This document shows positions 19,062 through 27,007 of a stretch of 64,000 bases of DNA, one piece after another. This stretch comes from Streptomyces sp. NBC_00820 (GTDB taxonomy: Bacteria; Actinomycetota; Actinomycetes; Streptomycetales; Streptomycetaceae). Both the position numbers and the translations under genes were made by a program. Under the pieces are notes generated by a model, which was given only the letters and a program-made list of their open reading frames with translations, did not search any database and was not told the DNA's origin. The first letter of the stretch is position 1, and each line of letters opens with the position of its first letter. The stretch lies in the NCBI RefSeq assembly GCF_036347055.1, contig NZ_CP108882.1:4940501-5004500 (forward strand). The letters run 5' to 3'.

Positions 19062-20795
19062 ATGAGTACTGCTCACGTGCCGCAGCAACAGCAGCCGGCG
19101 TCGCCACCGGGGGTGCCGCCGACGCAACCGTCCAGGCCGCCGCACGCCAGCGAGGCGACCCGCCTGCTGTGCGCGGGCGTCTACCTGGACTCCGGTTACC
19201 GCGACCGCGTCATCGAGGAACTCCACCTCAACGAACAGCGGATCGCCGCGCCGTCGCTCGGCTTCGACGCCGCCCGCGTCCTCGCGCACGCCCTGCGCGC
19301 CCGGCGAATCGAGCTGGGCTGGGCCGGGGCGGTCATCGGTCTGTGGGTGGTGGGGACACCGCTCAGCGGGTGGCTGCTGGGCGCCTTCCTGTGGGCCAGC
19401 GTCTGGCTCGCGCTCGCGCCCTGGATCCGGGGCCGCGCCGAACAGCCGCCCCTGTACCGGCTCATCCCCGCGTTCCTCGTCCGCTGGAACGCTCGCCTGT
19501 CCCTCGCCTTCATGCTGGTCCTTACGCTCGTCGTCGCGTTCGGCGGCGGCCCGGACAGCGGCTCCTCCCCGGACCCGTACGACTCGTACTCCCGCTCCTC
19601 CGGTACGGACGGACTCCTCGGCCTTCTGGCGCCCAAGCCGCTGCAGGCCTGGGTCACGCTCGTCGTGCTGGCGCTCATCGGGCTCTGTGTCTACGCCCAG
19701 CGCACCCAGGTCAGCCGGGCGCTCGCCGCCGAACTCTCCCCGCAGCGCTTCCCGGACGCCGCCGGCGACCCCGCCGAGCAGACCGAGAACCCGCGCTTCC
19801 AGCGGCTCAAGCACCTCATCCGGAGTGAACAGCACGCGCCGCTGATCATGTACAACGAGGCCCATCCCTTCTGCGGGGCGGGCGCGGCGTACGACACCTG
19901 GGTGCTCGCCGTGGAGCTGAGGCCGGACGAGCTGAAGAAGAAGCAGCAGCTGAGCAACCGGACCATCCTGGAGAAGATCCGGCCGCTGCTCGAACAGCTC
20001 AGGATTCCGGCCGAGTTCGCCGGGGCCGGGGTGCGGGACCGGTTGCGCTGGCTGGAGATCGACGAGTGCGTGTTCCTGCCGGCCGAGGGGCTGCTCCGCC
20101 GCGACCAGGCGCCGTACACCCCGGAGGCGTTCGAGGAGCACCGGGCGCGCGCGGTCGAGGAAGGCGCCGAGAAGCGGCGGCACTTCCTGCGCATCCGCGT
20201 CGGCGGCTGGGAGGAGGAGCTGGTCGTCACGGTCTTCGTGCGCGTCCACACCCAGGGCCGGATGCTGATGCTCGAGGTCGCTCCGCACGTGCTGACGCCG
20301 GTGCGCGCGGACTTCAAGGACGCCGACCGGACGGCGCACCGGTTCCGCCACAACACCAGGCTCGGCAAGGCCGCAGGCGCGGTCGTCCTGGTGCCCGGTT
20401 CCGTGGGCCGCGCGCTCGGCCAGCTCGGCCGGGGGCTGGTGTACGTGTGGCGCGTGACGACCGGCGGCTACGCGGGCGCCCTGCCCGACGGTCCGGCCCT
20501 GTCGGTGCGCGAACTGGGCTCCGCGCCCACCGCGTCGCTCTTCCAGGAGATGGACGTGGACCGCTACCTCAAGAGCGTGCAGGACCGCGTGGCGAACGGG
20601 GTGCGGGCGGCGCTCGCCGAATCCGGCTACGAGACCGGTGAGTTCGTCCAGAAGATCGTCAACATCAGCAACGGCGACGTGAACATCGGCCGCGTCGAGG
20701 GCAGCACCTTCGCGGTCGGCAGCCACGCCTCCGCCTCCTCCACCGATCAGATCAGCGGCACGCCGCAGAAGGGAGCCGGGAGCAATGGCCGGTGA
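19062..20795 (+). CDS. Four-TM membrane protein with C-terminal STFAVGSHA motif, unknown function
   Basis: The 577-residue protein starts at ATG 19062 (GGGGGAG upstream); the frame runs back to 18897 through the mdh terminator and is not used. A Pro/Gln-rich N-terminus precedes four hydrophobic helices at about residues 86-104, 105-122, 146-162 and 195-213. A cytoplasmic domain of about 330 residues with no recognised fold follows. The C-terminal tail reads NISNGDVNIGRVEGSTFAVGSHA; its last nine residues (548-556) recur exactly in the next protein. The stop overlaps the next ATG by 11 bases, so the two are translationally coupled. Confidence 0.8.
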   Translation: MSTAHVPQQQQPASPPGVPPTQPSRPPHASEATRLLCAGVYLDSGYRDRVIEELHLNEQRIAAPSLGFDAARVLAHALRARRIELGWAGAVIGLWVVGTPLSGWLLGAFLWASVWLALAPWIRGRAEQPPLYRLIPAFLVRWNARLSLAFMLVLTLVVAFGGGPDSGSSPDPYDSYSRSSGTDGLLGLLAPKPLQAWVTLVVLALIGLCVYAQRTQVSRALAAELSPQRFPDAAGDPAEQTENPRFQRLKHLIRSEQHAPLIMYNEAHPFCGAGAAYDTWVLAVELRPDELKKKQQLSNRTILEKIRPLLEQLRIPAEFAGAGVRDRLRWLEIDECVFLPAEGLLRRDQAPYTPEAFEEHRARAVEEGAEKRRHFLRIRVGGWEEELVVTVFVRVHTQGRMLMLEVAPHVLTPVRADFKDADRTAHRFRHNTRLGKAAGAVVLVPGSVGRALGQLGRGLVYVWRVTTGGYAGALPDGPALSVRELGSAPTASLFQEMDVDRYLKSVQDRVANGVRAALAESGYETGEFVQKIVNISNGDVNIGRVEGSTFAVGSHASASSTDQISGTPQKGAGSNGR

Positions 20796-21144
20796 CGAGC
20801 CCAACGTCAGCTTCGGTGACGTCTCGAAGAGCACCTTCGCCGTCGGCAGCCACGCCCACGCCGAGAGCCACCACCAGTACGGCGCGGGCGCGCCGCTCGA
20901 CGAGGGCGCGGAGGAACTGCTCAGGGCTGTGCGTGAGCTGCGCGCGGACCTGGAGCGGGTGCGCGGCAGCGAGCAGACGGCCGAGCTGGGCAGCGCGCTC
21001 GCCGAGACCGAGGACGAGATCACCCGCACCGGACAGGCCGGCGCCACACGCCGTGAGCGCCTGCGTGAACTGCTCACCGACTCCCAGGCTCTGCTGAGCG
21101 TGCTCGCCTCGGCGGGCGCCGTGGCCGGCCTGCTCGGCATGTGA
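20785..21144 (+). CDS. Small motif-plus-coiled-coil protein, partner of the upstream membrane protein
   Basis: A 119-residue protein whose N-terminus (NVSFGDVSKSTFAVGSHA, motif at residues 16-24) repeats the C-terminal motif of the preceding protein. A charged coiled-coil (about residues 40-105, EELLRAVRELRADLERVRG) and a short hydrophobic C-terminus (LLSVLASAGAVAGLLGM) follow. The C-terminus might insert in or contact membrane. Adjacent genes sharing a short Gly/Ser/Val-rich motif at opposite termini is the arrangement known for bacterial amyloid-signalling (BASS/RHIM-like) pairs; assignment here is inference. Confidence 0.75.
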   Translation: MAGDEPNVSFGDVSKSTFAVGSHAHAESHHQYGAGAPLDEGAEELLRAVRELRADLERVRGSEQTAELGSALAETEDEITRTGQAGATRRERLRELLTDSQALLSVLASAGAVAGLLGM

Positions 21145-21163
21145 CCGGAAGGCGAGGGACACG

Positions 21164-22228
21164 ATGAACGGGGGACAGCGGTACTGGGACGAGGACGCGC
21201 AGCGCTGGGAGGACGGGGCCGGGCATCGACCGGCCGCGCCGCCGACGCTCCCGCCCCCGTCCCGGCCGCACCACGCACCGCGGACGACGGCCGCCGGCAC
21301 GGACACCGAGGTGGGGGCCAGTTCCGACGCCGGAACGGACACCGAGGCCGGGGCCGGCACCGGTGCCGACACGGGTACCGGCACCGGCACCGGCACCGGC
21401 ACCGGCACCGGCACCGGCACCGCTGAGGGTGCCGCGTGGCCCCCTCAGGACGCGGCCGGTGCCGTCACCACCACGTGGCCGCCGACCGCGGACCGGCCCT
21501 CGGCGCCCCGTGCCGGCGGCCTGAACCGGCGGCGCGTGGCCGTGGTGGCCGCGGTCGTCGGTGTGGCGGTGAGCGCCGCACTCTTCGCGGTCGTCGGCAA
21601 GGAGGACCCCGCCCCAGGGCACCGCGGCGCCGCGACCGGCGCGTCCGTGTCGCCCACGCGGACGGACCCGCCGTCGACGGACGCCTCGGGGTCGCCCACC
21701 GCGACGGCGTCGCCGGCCGCGTCCTCCACCGCGCTCCCCGCCGGCTACACGTCGTACGACGACGAGGAGGGCTTCCGGATCGCGGCACCCGAGGGATGGG
21801 CGCGCGACTCGCTCCACTCCGCGTACGGCATCCGCGTGGTCAACTACCGCAGCACGGACAGCAGGCACCGGTTGCAGATCTACCAGGTCGCGGAGAAGTC
21901 CCCGGACGACTCCTTCGCGCTGTTCCTCTCCCCGGACACCGGCAAGCCGCAGGGCTTCGAGAAGCTCTCCCTGCGGAACCTCGACGACGGCGACTTCACC
22001 GGCTCACGCCTGGAGTACCTCGCCGACTCCATCAAGGGCGAGCCCGACGTCGGCAGGTGGCACGTCTACGACGAGCGCTTCGTCGCGGCCGACGGCAAGA
22101 TCTACGCCATCGCCGTGTACGCCCCCGACTCCGACAGCAGCGGCGACGAACTCGCGCTTCTCACCACGGCACTGGGTCACTTCTGCCCGCCCGACACGAC
22201 CTGCGACGCGGACCCGGCACTGGACTGA
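21164..22228 (+). CDS. Single-TM protein with extracytoplasmic PsbP/DcrB-like domain
   Basis: The 354-residue protein opens with a short WDEDAQRWEDG segment resembling DUF2510-type N-termini. A low-complexity Thr/Gly stretch encoded by perfect GGCACC hexamers (about 21374-21420) follows. One transmembrane helix lies near residues 124-144 (VAVVAAVVGVAVSAALFAVV). After a Ser/Thr/Pro linker, the C-terminal domain starts GYTSYDDEEGFRIAAPEGW, the pattern seen in extracellular parts of many actinobacterial membrane proteins and kinases. It lies 19 bases after the coiled-coil gene, so it is probably the third gene of one operon. Confidence 0.75.
   Translation: MNGGQRYWDEDAQRWEDGAGHRPAAPPTLPPPSRPHHAPRTTAAGTDTEVGASSDAGTDTEAGAGTGADTGTGTGTGTGTGTGTGTAEGAAWPPQDAAGAVTTTWPPTADRPSAPRAGGLNRRRVAVVAAVVGVAVSAALFAVVGKEDPAPGHRGAATGASVSPTRTDPPSTDASGSPTATASPAASSTALPAGYTSYDDEEGFRIAAPEGWARDSLHSAYGIRVVNYRSTDSRHRLQIYQVAEKSPDDSFALFLSPDTGKPQGFEKLSLRNLDDGDFTGSRLEYLADSIKGEPDVGRWHVYDERFVAADGKIYAIAVYAPDSDSSGDELALLTTALGHFCPPDTTCDADPALD
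21374..21420. repeat. GGCACC hexanucleotide repeat
   Basis: About eight consecutive hexamers encode (TG)n in frame. A shorter run of the same hexamer occurs at about 1208-1232 in the VWA gene. Slippage would keep the frame. Confidence 0.85.
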
Positions 22229-22235
22229 CCGACGC

Positions 22236-22614
22236 CGCCCGCGTCCGCGGCCGGCAGCCGCCGTCCCAGCTCGCGGGCCGCGTCCCGCAGTTCCTCCGAG
22301 CCGGTGATCCGGTACGGGACGCCGAACCGGGCCGGGAGTGGCGCACGGCCGCCGCCGACAGCCCCGAGCGGCTGCGCGGGCTGTGGCGGGCGGCCGTCAC
22401 CCGCTCCCGGGACAACGTGCGTCGGGCGGTGGCGGAGCAGGGGGTGGACTTCCCGGCCTGGTACACGAGCCGCTCCGGGGAGAGGCCCCAGCTGCGACGG
22501 CTGCTGACCGACCTGATCGAGGAGTACGCCCGGCACGTGGGGCATGCCGACCTGATCCGGGAGGCGGTGGACGGTCGGGTGGGGGAGGACCCGCCGGTCG
22601 GCTTCCTTTTCTGA
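22236..22614 (+). pseudogene. C-terminal remnant of a DinB/DUF664-like gene
   Basis: From about 22320 the frame encodes the C-terminal half of a DUF664/DinB-superfamily protein. EWRTAAADSPERLRGLWRAA and the hallmark end IEEYARHVGHADLIREAVDG can be read, stopping at 22614. No plausible start codon or the usual N-terminal helices are present; the sequence joins directly onto the end of the preceding gene. I read it as a truncated remnant. Confidence 0.6.
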
Positions 22615-22795
22615 TCACCGCCTCGACAAGTGCGTCCGTTTCGTTCGCTTTCATCCCGGGTTTTCAGTGACGCCGCGCACTTTCGGACATCGATCGCGCA
22701 TGCGATGCGAGGCCCAGGGCAGGCGGTGACGGTCCCCGAGCGTGACATTCGTGTGACGCAGGGGCACCGAACAGGAACGGAAGGCGATACCGATC
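22615..22795 (+). promoter_or_regulatory. bet operon upstream region
   Basis: This non-coding spacer precedes the osmoprotection operon. It holds a small imperfect palindrome ATCGC-GCAT-GCGAT around 22694 and AGGAACGGAAGG as the ribosome site. No promoter boxes are certain. Confidence 0.35.
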
Positions 22796-24316
22796 ATGGC
22801 GGACAGAACGGAACGACAGGCCCGGGCGACCATCCACGTGGGCGGCGAATGGCTCGAAGCGATCGCCGGCGGGACGCGCGAGATCCTCGACCCCGCGGAC
22901 GCCCTGCCGTTCGCGGTGGTCGCCGAGGGTGACGAGAAGGACGCGGAGCGGGCGGTGGCCGCGGCACGGCAGGCGTTCGACCGCGGCCCCTGGCCCGGCA
23001 CCCCCGTCGCCGAGCGGGCCGCGCTGCTGCGCCGCGTCGCAGGTCTCCTCGTGCGCGACCGCGAGGAGCTGGGCCTGCTGGAGAGCCGGGACGCGGGCAA
23101 GACCCTGGAGGAGGGCCGCGTCGACATCGACTGCGTCGCCGACGCCTTCCGCTACTTCGCCGGCCTGGTCGAGGCCGAGGCCCCCGGCCGCGTGGTCGAC
23201 GCCGGCTCGCCCGAGGTGCACAGCGTGGTCGTCCACGAGCCGGTCGGCGTGTGTGCGCTGATCACTCCCTGGAACTACCCCCTGCTCCAGGCGAGCTGGA
23301 AGATCGCCCCGGCGCTCGCCGCGGGCAACACCTTCGTGATCAAGCCCAGCGAGATCACCCCCATGACGACCATCGCGCTGATCGGGCTGCTGGCGGAGGC
23401 CGGCCTGCCGGCCGGAGTCGCCAACCTCGTCACCGGCCCCGGGCACACCGTCGGCGCCGAGCTCGCCGAGCACCCCGGCGTCGACCTGGTCTCCTTCACC
23501 GGCGGTCTGGCCAGCGGCACCAAGGTCGCCCGGGCGGCCGCGCCGACCGTGAAGAAGGTCGCCCTCGAACTCGGCGGCAAGAACCCCAACGTCGTCTTCG
23601 CCGACGCCTGCGCCACCGAGGAGGGCTTCGACACGGCCGTCGACCAGGCCCTCAACGCCGCCTTCATCCACAGCGGCCAGGTCTGCTCGGCCGGCTCCCG
23701 CCTGATCGTCGAGGAGTCCGTCCGGGACCGCTTCGTCGCGGAACTCGCCCGCCGCGCCCAGCGGATCAGGCTCGGCCGGGGCACCGGTGACGGAGTCGAG
23801 TGCGGCCCGCTCGTCTCCGAGGCGCAGCGCACCAAGACCGAGGCGTACGTCGCCTCCGCGCTGGCCGAGGGCGCCGTGCTGCGCTGCGGCGGCAAGCGGC
23901 CCGAGCCGAGCGAACTCCGCCCCGCCTCCGGCTACTTCTACGAGCCGACCGTCCTCGACGCCTGCCACCGCGAGATGAGGGTCGTCCGCGAGGAGGTCTT
24001 CGGACCGGTCCTCACCGTCGAGACCTTCCGCACCGAGGACGAGGCGGTGTTCCTCGCCAACGACACCGAGTACGGCCTCGCCGGCGCCGTCTGGACCGCT
24101 GACGCCGGCCGGGCCCGCCGCGTCGCCGGACGACTGCGCCACGGCACCGTCTGGATCAACGACTTCCACCCCTACCTGCCGCAGGCGGAGTGGGGCGGCT
24201 TCGGCAGGAGCGGCACCGGCCGCGAACTGGGGCCCGCCGGGCTCGCCGAGTACCGCGAGACCAAGCACGTGTACCAGAACCTCGCACCGAAGCCGGTGCG
24301 CTGGTTCGCCGGCTGA
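22796..24316 (+). CDS. betB: Betaine-aldehyde dehydrogenase-like aldehyde dehydrogenase
   Basis: The 506-residue NAD(P)-dependent aldehyde dehydrogenase has the general-base Glu258 in ELGGKNP and the nucleophile Cys297 in GQVCSAGSR. TPWNYPLLQASWK and KPSEITP are the cofactor-binding motifs. Its position before a choline-dehydrogenase-like enzyme and a glycine betaine transporter points to oxidation of betaine aldehyde to glycine betaine, an osmoprotectant. The first gene of a five-gene operon. Confidence 0.88.
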   Translation: MADRTERQARATIHVGGEWLEAIAGGTREILDPADALPFAVVAEGDEKDAERAVAAARQAFDRGPWPGTPVAERAALLRRVAGLLVRDREELGLLESRDAGKTLEEGRVDIDCVADAFRYFAGLVEAEAPGRVVDAGSPEVHSVVVHEPVGVCALITPWNYPLLQASWKIAPALAAGNTFVIKPSEITPMTTIALIGLLAEAGLPAGVANLVTGPGHTVGAELAEHPGVDLVSFTGGLASGTKVARAAAPTVKKVALELGGKNPNVVFADACATEEGFDTAVDQALNAAFIHSGQVCSAGSRLIVEESVRDRFVAELARRAQRIRLGRGTGDGVECGPLVSEAQRTKTEAYVASALAEGAVLRCGGKRPEPSELRPASGYFYEPTVLDACHREMRVVREEVFGPVLTVETFRTEDEAVFLANDTEYGLAGAVWTADAGRARRVAGRLRHGTVWINDFHPYLPQAEWGGFGRSGTGRELGPAGLAEYRETKHVYQNLAPKPVRWFAG

Positions 24317-24389
24317 GCCCGGGCTCCCCGCCCGCACCAGCCCCGTCACGCGCCCCCGTCCCCCCAGAGCCTCCGGAGCAAGCACCACC

Positions 24390-25922
24390 ATGTCCCACAC
24401 CCCCCACCTCTACGACTACGTCGTCATCGGCGGCGGCACCGCCGGGTCCGTCATCGCCTCCCGCCTCACCGAGAACCCGGACGTCACCGTCGCCGTCATC
24501 GAGGGCGGCCCCAGCGACGTCGGCCGCGACGACGTGCTGACCCTGCGCCGCTGGATGGGCCTGCTCGGCGGCGAGCTGGACTACGACTACCCGACCACCG
24601 AACAGCCCCGCGGCAACTCGCACATCCGGCACAGCCGCGCCCGCGTGCTCGGCGGCTGCTCCTCGCACAACACCCTCATCTCCTTCAAGCCGCTCCCGAC
24701 GGACTGGGACGAGTGGGAGGAGGCCGGCGCCAAGGGCTGGGGCGCCGTCCCCATGGAGGCCTACTTCGCCCGCCTGCTCAACAACATCGTCTCCGTCGAC
24801 GAGAAGGACCGGAACGCCATCGCCCGCGACTTCGTCGACGCCGCGCAGGCGGCACTCGGGGTCCCGCGCGTCGAGGGCTTCAACAAGAAGCCGTTCACCG
24901 AGGGCGCCGGCTTCTTCGACCTCGCCTACCACCCCGAGAACAACAAGCGCTCCTCCGCCTCGGTGGCCTACCTGCACCCGGTGATGGACGAGCGCCCCAA
25001 CCTCCACCTCTACCTGGAGTCCTGGGCGCACCGCCTGGAGCTGGACGGCACCCGCGCCGAGGGTGTCCACGTGCGCACCAAGGACGGCGAGGAACTGCTG
25101 ATCCGGGCCCGCCAGGAGGTCCTGCTGTGCGCGGGCGCCGTCGACTCGCCCCGCCTGCTGCTGCACTCGGGCATCGGCCCGCGCGCCGACCTGGAGGCGC
25201 TCGGCATCCCCGTCGTGCTCGACCTGCCGGGCGTCGGCGAGAACCTCCTCGACCACCCCGAGTCGGTCATCGTCTGGGAGACCCACGGCCCGATCCCGGA
25301 GAACTCCGCCATGGACTCCGACGCGGGCCTGTTCGTGCGCCGCGACCCCGCACACGCGGGCCCGGACCTGATGTTCCACTTCTACCAGGTCCCGTTCACG
25401 GACAACCCGGAGCGACTGGGCTACGAACGGCCCGAGTTCGGCGTCTCGATGACCCCGAACATCCCCAAGCCCAGGAGCCGCGGCCGCCTTTACCTCACCA
25501 GCGCCGACCCGGCCGTGAAGCCCGCCCTGGACTTCCGCTACTTCACCGACGAGGACGACTACGACGCCCGCACCCTCGTCGACGGCATCCGTATCGCCCG
25601 CGAGATCGCCAAGGCCGAGCCGCTCGCCGGCTGGCTCAAGCGCGAGGTGTGCCCCGGCCCGGAGATCCTGGGCGACGCCGAACTGAGCGAGTACGCCCGC
25701 AAGGCCGCACACACCGTGTACCACCCGGCCGGCACCTGCAAGATGGGCGCCGCCGACGACGAACTCGCCGTAGTGGACCCGGATCTGAGGATCCGCGGCC
25801 TCGACGGCATCCGTATCGCCGACGCCTCCGTCTTCCCGACGATGCCCGCCGTGAACCCGATGATCGGGGTGCTCATGGTCGGGGAGAAGGCCGTCGACCT
25901 GCTCGGAGGTGACGCCCGATGA
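24390..25922 (+). CDS. betA: GMC oxidoreductase, choline dehydrogenase-like
   Basis: An FAD-dependent GMC-family enzyme of 510 residues. The Rossmann motif [17 protein letters not shown] is at residues 10-26. GMC signature 1 is near residue 85 ([12 protein letters not shown]), and the catalytic pair is His445 ([10 protein letters not shown]) with Asn489 (PAVNPMIG). Context supports oxidation of choline to betaine aldehyde. The ATG lies 73 bases after betB, and the stop overlaps the next ATG by four bases. Confidence 0.85.
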   Translation: MSHTPHLYDYVVIGGGTAGSVIASRLTENPDVTVAVIEGGPSDVGRDDVLTLRRWMGLLGGELDYDYPTTEQPRGNSHIRHSRARVLGGCSSHNTLISFKPLPTDWDEWEEAGAKGWGAVPMEAYFARLLNNIVSVDEKDRNAIARDFVDAAQAALGVPRVEGFNKKPFTEGAGFFDLAYHPENNKRSSASVAYLHPVMDERPNLHLYLESWAHRLELDGTRAEGVHVRTKDGEELLIRARQEVLLCAGAVDSPRLLLHSGIGPRADLEALGIPVVLDLPGVGENLLDHPESVIVWETHGPIPENSAMDSDAGLFVRRDPAHAGPDLMFHFYQVPFTDNPERLGYERPEFGVSMTPNIPKPRSRGRLYLTSADPAVKPALDFRYFTDEDDYDARTLVDGIRIAREIAKAEPLAGWLKREVCPGPEILGDAELSEYARKAAHTVYHPAGTCKMGAADDELAVVDPDLRIRGLDGIRIADASVFPTMPAVNPMIGVLMVGEKAVDLLGGDAR

Positions 25923-27007
25923 CTCTCACCGTTCCCACGCGTAAGCCCCCCACCGACACGCCCGCCGGGGCCCCGGTCTTCTCCGTCGACGGCCTGTGGA
26001 AGGTCTTCGGCCCGAAGGCCGACCGCGTCCCGGCCGACCCGGAACTCCAGCGGCTCGACCCCGCCGAACTGCGCTCCCGCACCGGCTGCACCGCCGCCGT
26101 GCGCGACGTCTCCTTCGACGTGCGCAAGGGCGAGGTCTTCGTCGTCATGGGCCTGTCCGGCTCCGGCAAGTCCACCCTCGTACGCTGCCTGACCCGGCTC
26201 ATCGAGCCGACGGCCGGCACCATCGCCATCGACGGCGAGGACGTGCGTGCCATGGACAAGGCCCGGCTGCGCGAACTGCGCCGCCACCGCGCCGCGATGG
26301 TCTTCCAGCACTTCGGCCTGCTCCCGCACCGCACGGTCCTGGACAACGTCGCCTACGGCCTGGAGATCCAGGGCGTCGGCAGGTCCGAACGGCGCGAGCG
26401 GGCCGCCGAGTTCGTCACCAAGGTCGGCCTGGAGGGCATGGAGCACCGCCGCCCCGAACAGCTCTCCGGCGGCCAGCGCCAGCGCGTCGGACTCGCCCGC
26501 GCCCTCGCCGTCGACCCCGAGGTGCTGCTCTTCGACGAGCCGTTCAGCGCCCTCGACCCGCTCATCCGGCGGGACATGCAGGACGAGGTGACCCGGCTGC
26601 ACCAGGAGGAGGGCCGCACCATGGTCTTCATCACCCACGACCTGTCCGAGGCGCTGAAGCTCGGCGACCGCATCGCCCTGATGCGCGATGGTCGCGTCGT
26701 CCAGCTCGGCACCCCCGAGGAGATCGTCGGCTCCCCGGCCGACGACTACGTCCGCGAGTTCGTCCGCGACGTCCCGCGCGAACAGGTCGTCACCTGCCGC
26801 ACCGCCATGCGCCCGGCCGCCCCCGGCGAGACGGCCGGCGGCGCAGTCCTCGACCCGGAGACCACGGTCTCCGAAGCCATCGAGGCCGTCGCTCGCACCG
26901 GAGCACCCGCCCGGGTGATGGACGGGGGCCACTGCCTCGGCGTCGTCGACCACGAGCGGCTGCTCGCGGTCGTCGCCGGAACGGAGCCGCTCAAGGAGGC
27001 GGCGTGA
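25919..27007 (+). CDS. proV: Glycine betaine/proline ABC transporter, ATP-binding protein
   Basis: A ProV/OpuAA-type ATPase of 362 residues. Walker A is GLSGSGKST (about residues 78-86), the Q-loop [15 protein letters not shown], the signature [15 protein letters not shown], Walker B VLLFDEP and the His switch ITHDLSEA. A short CBS-like remnant follows in the C-terminal 90 residues, possibly an ionic-strength sensor as in OpuA. The long N-terminus (AVRDVSFDV preceded by [15 protein letters not shown]) is typical of this subfamily. Start and stop overlap the neighbours. Confidence 0.93.
   Translation: MTLTVPTRKPPTDTPAGAPVFSVDGLWKVFGPKADRVPADPELQRLDPAELRSRTGCTAAVRDVSFDVRKGEVFVVMGLSGSGKSTLVRCLTRLIEPTAGTIAIDGEDVRAMDKARLRELRRHRAAMVFQHFGLLPHRTVLDNVAYGLEIQGVGRSERRERAAEFVTKVGLEGMEHRRPEQLSGGQRQRVGLARALAVDPEVLLFDEPFSALDPLIRRDMQDEVTRLHQEEGRTMVFITHDLSEALKLGDRIALMRDGRVVQLGTPEEIVGSPADDYVREFVRDVPREQVVTCRTAMRPAAPGETAGGAVLDPETTVSEAIEAVARTGAPARVMDGGHCLGVVDHERLLAVVAGTEPLKEAA

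Noticed and set aside
25996..27003. N-terminal extension of the betaine permease
   Set aside because: The frame is open only because it shadows proV; the extension is Arg/Pro-rich and the permease start is at 27007.
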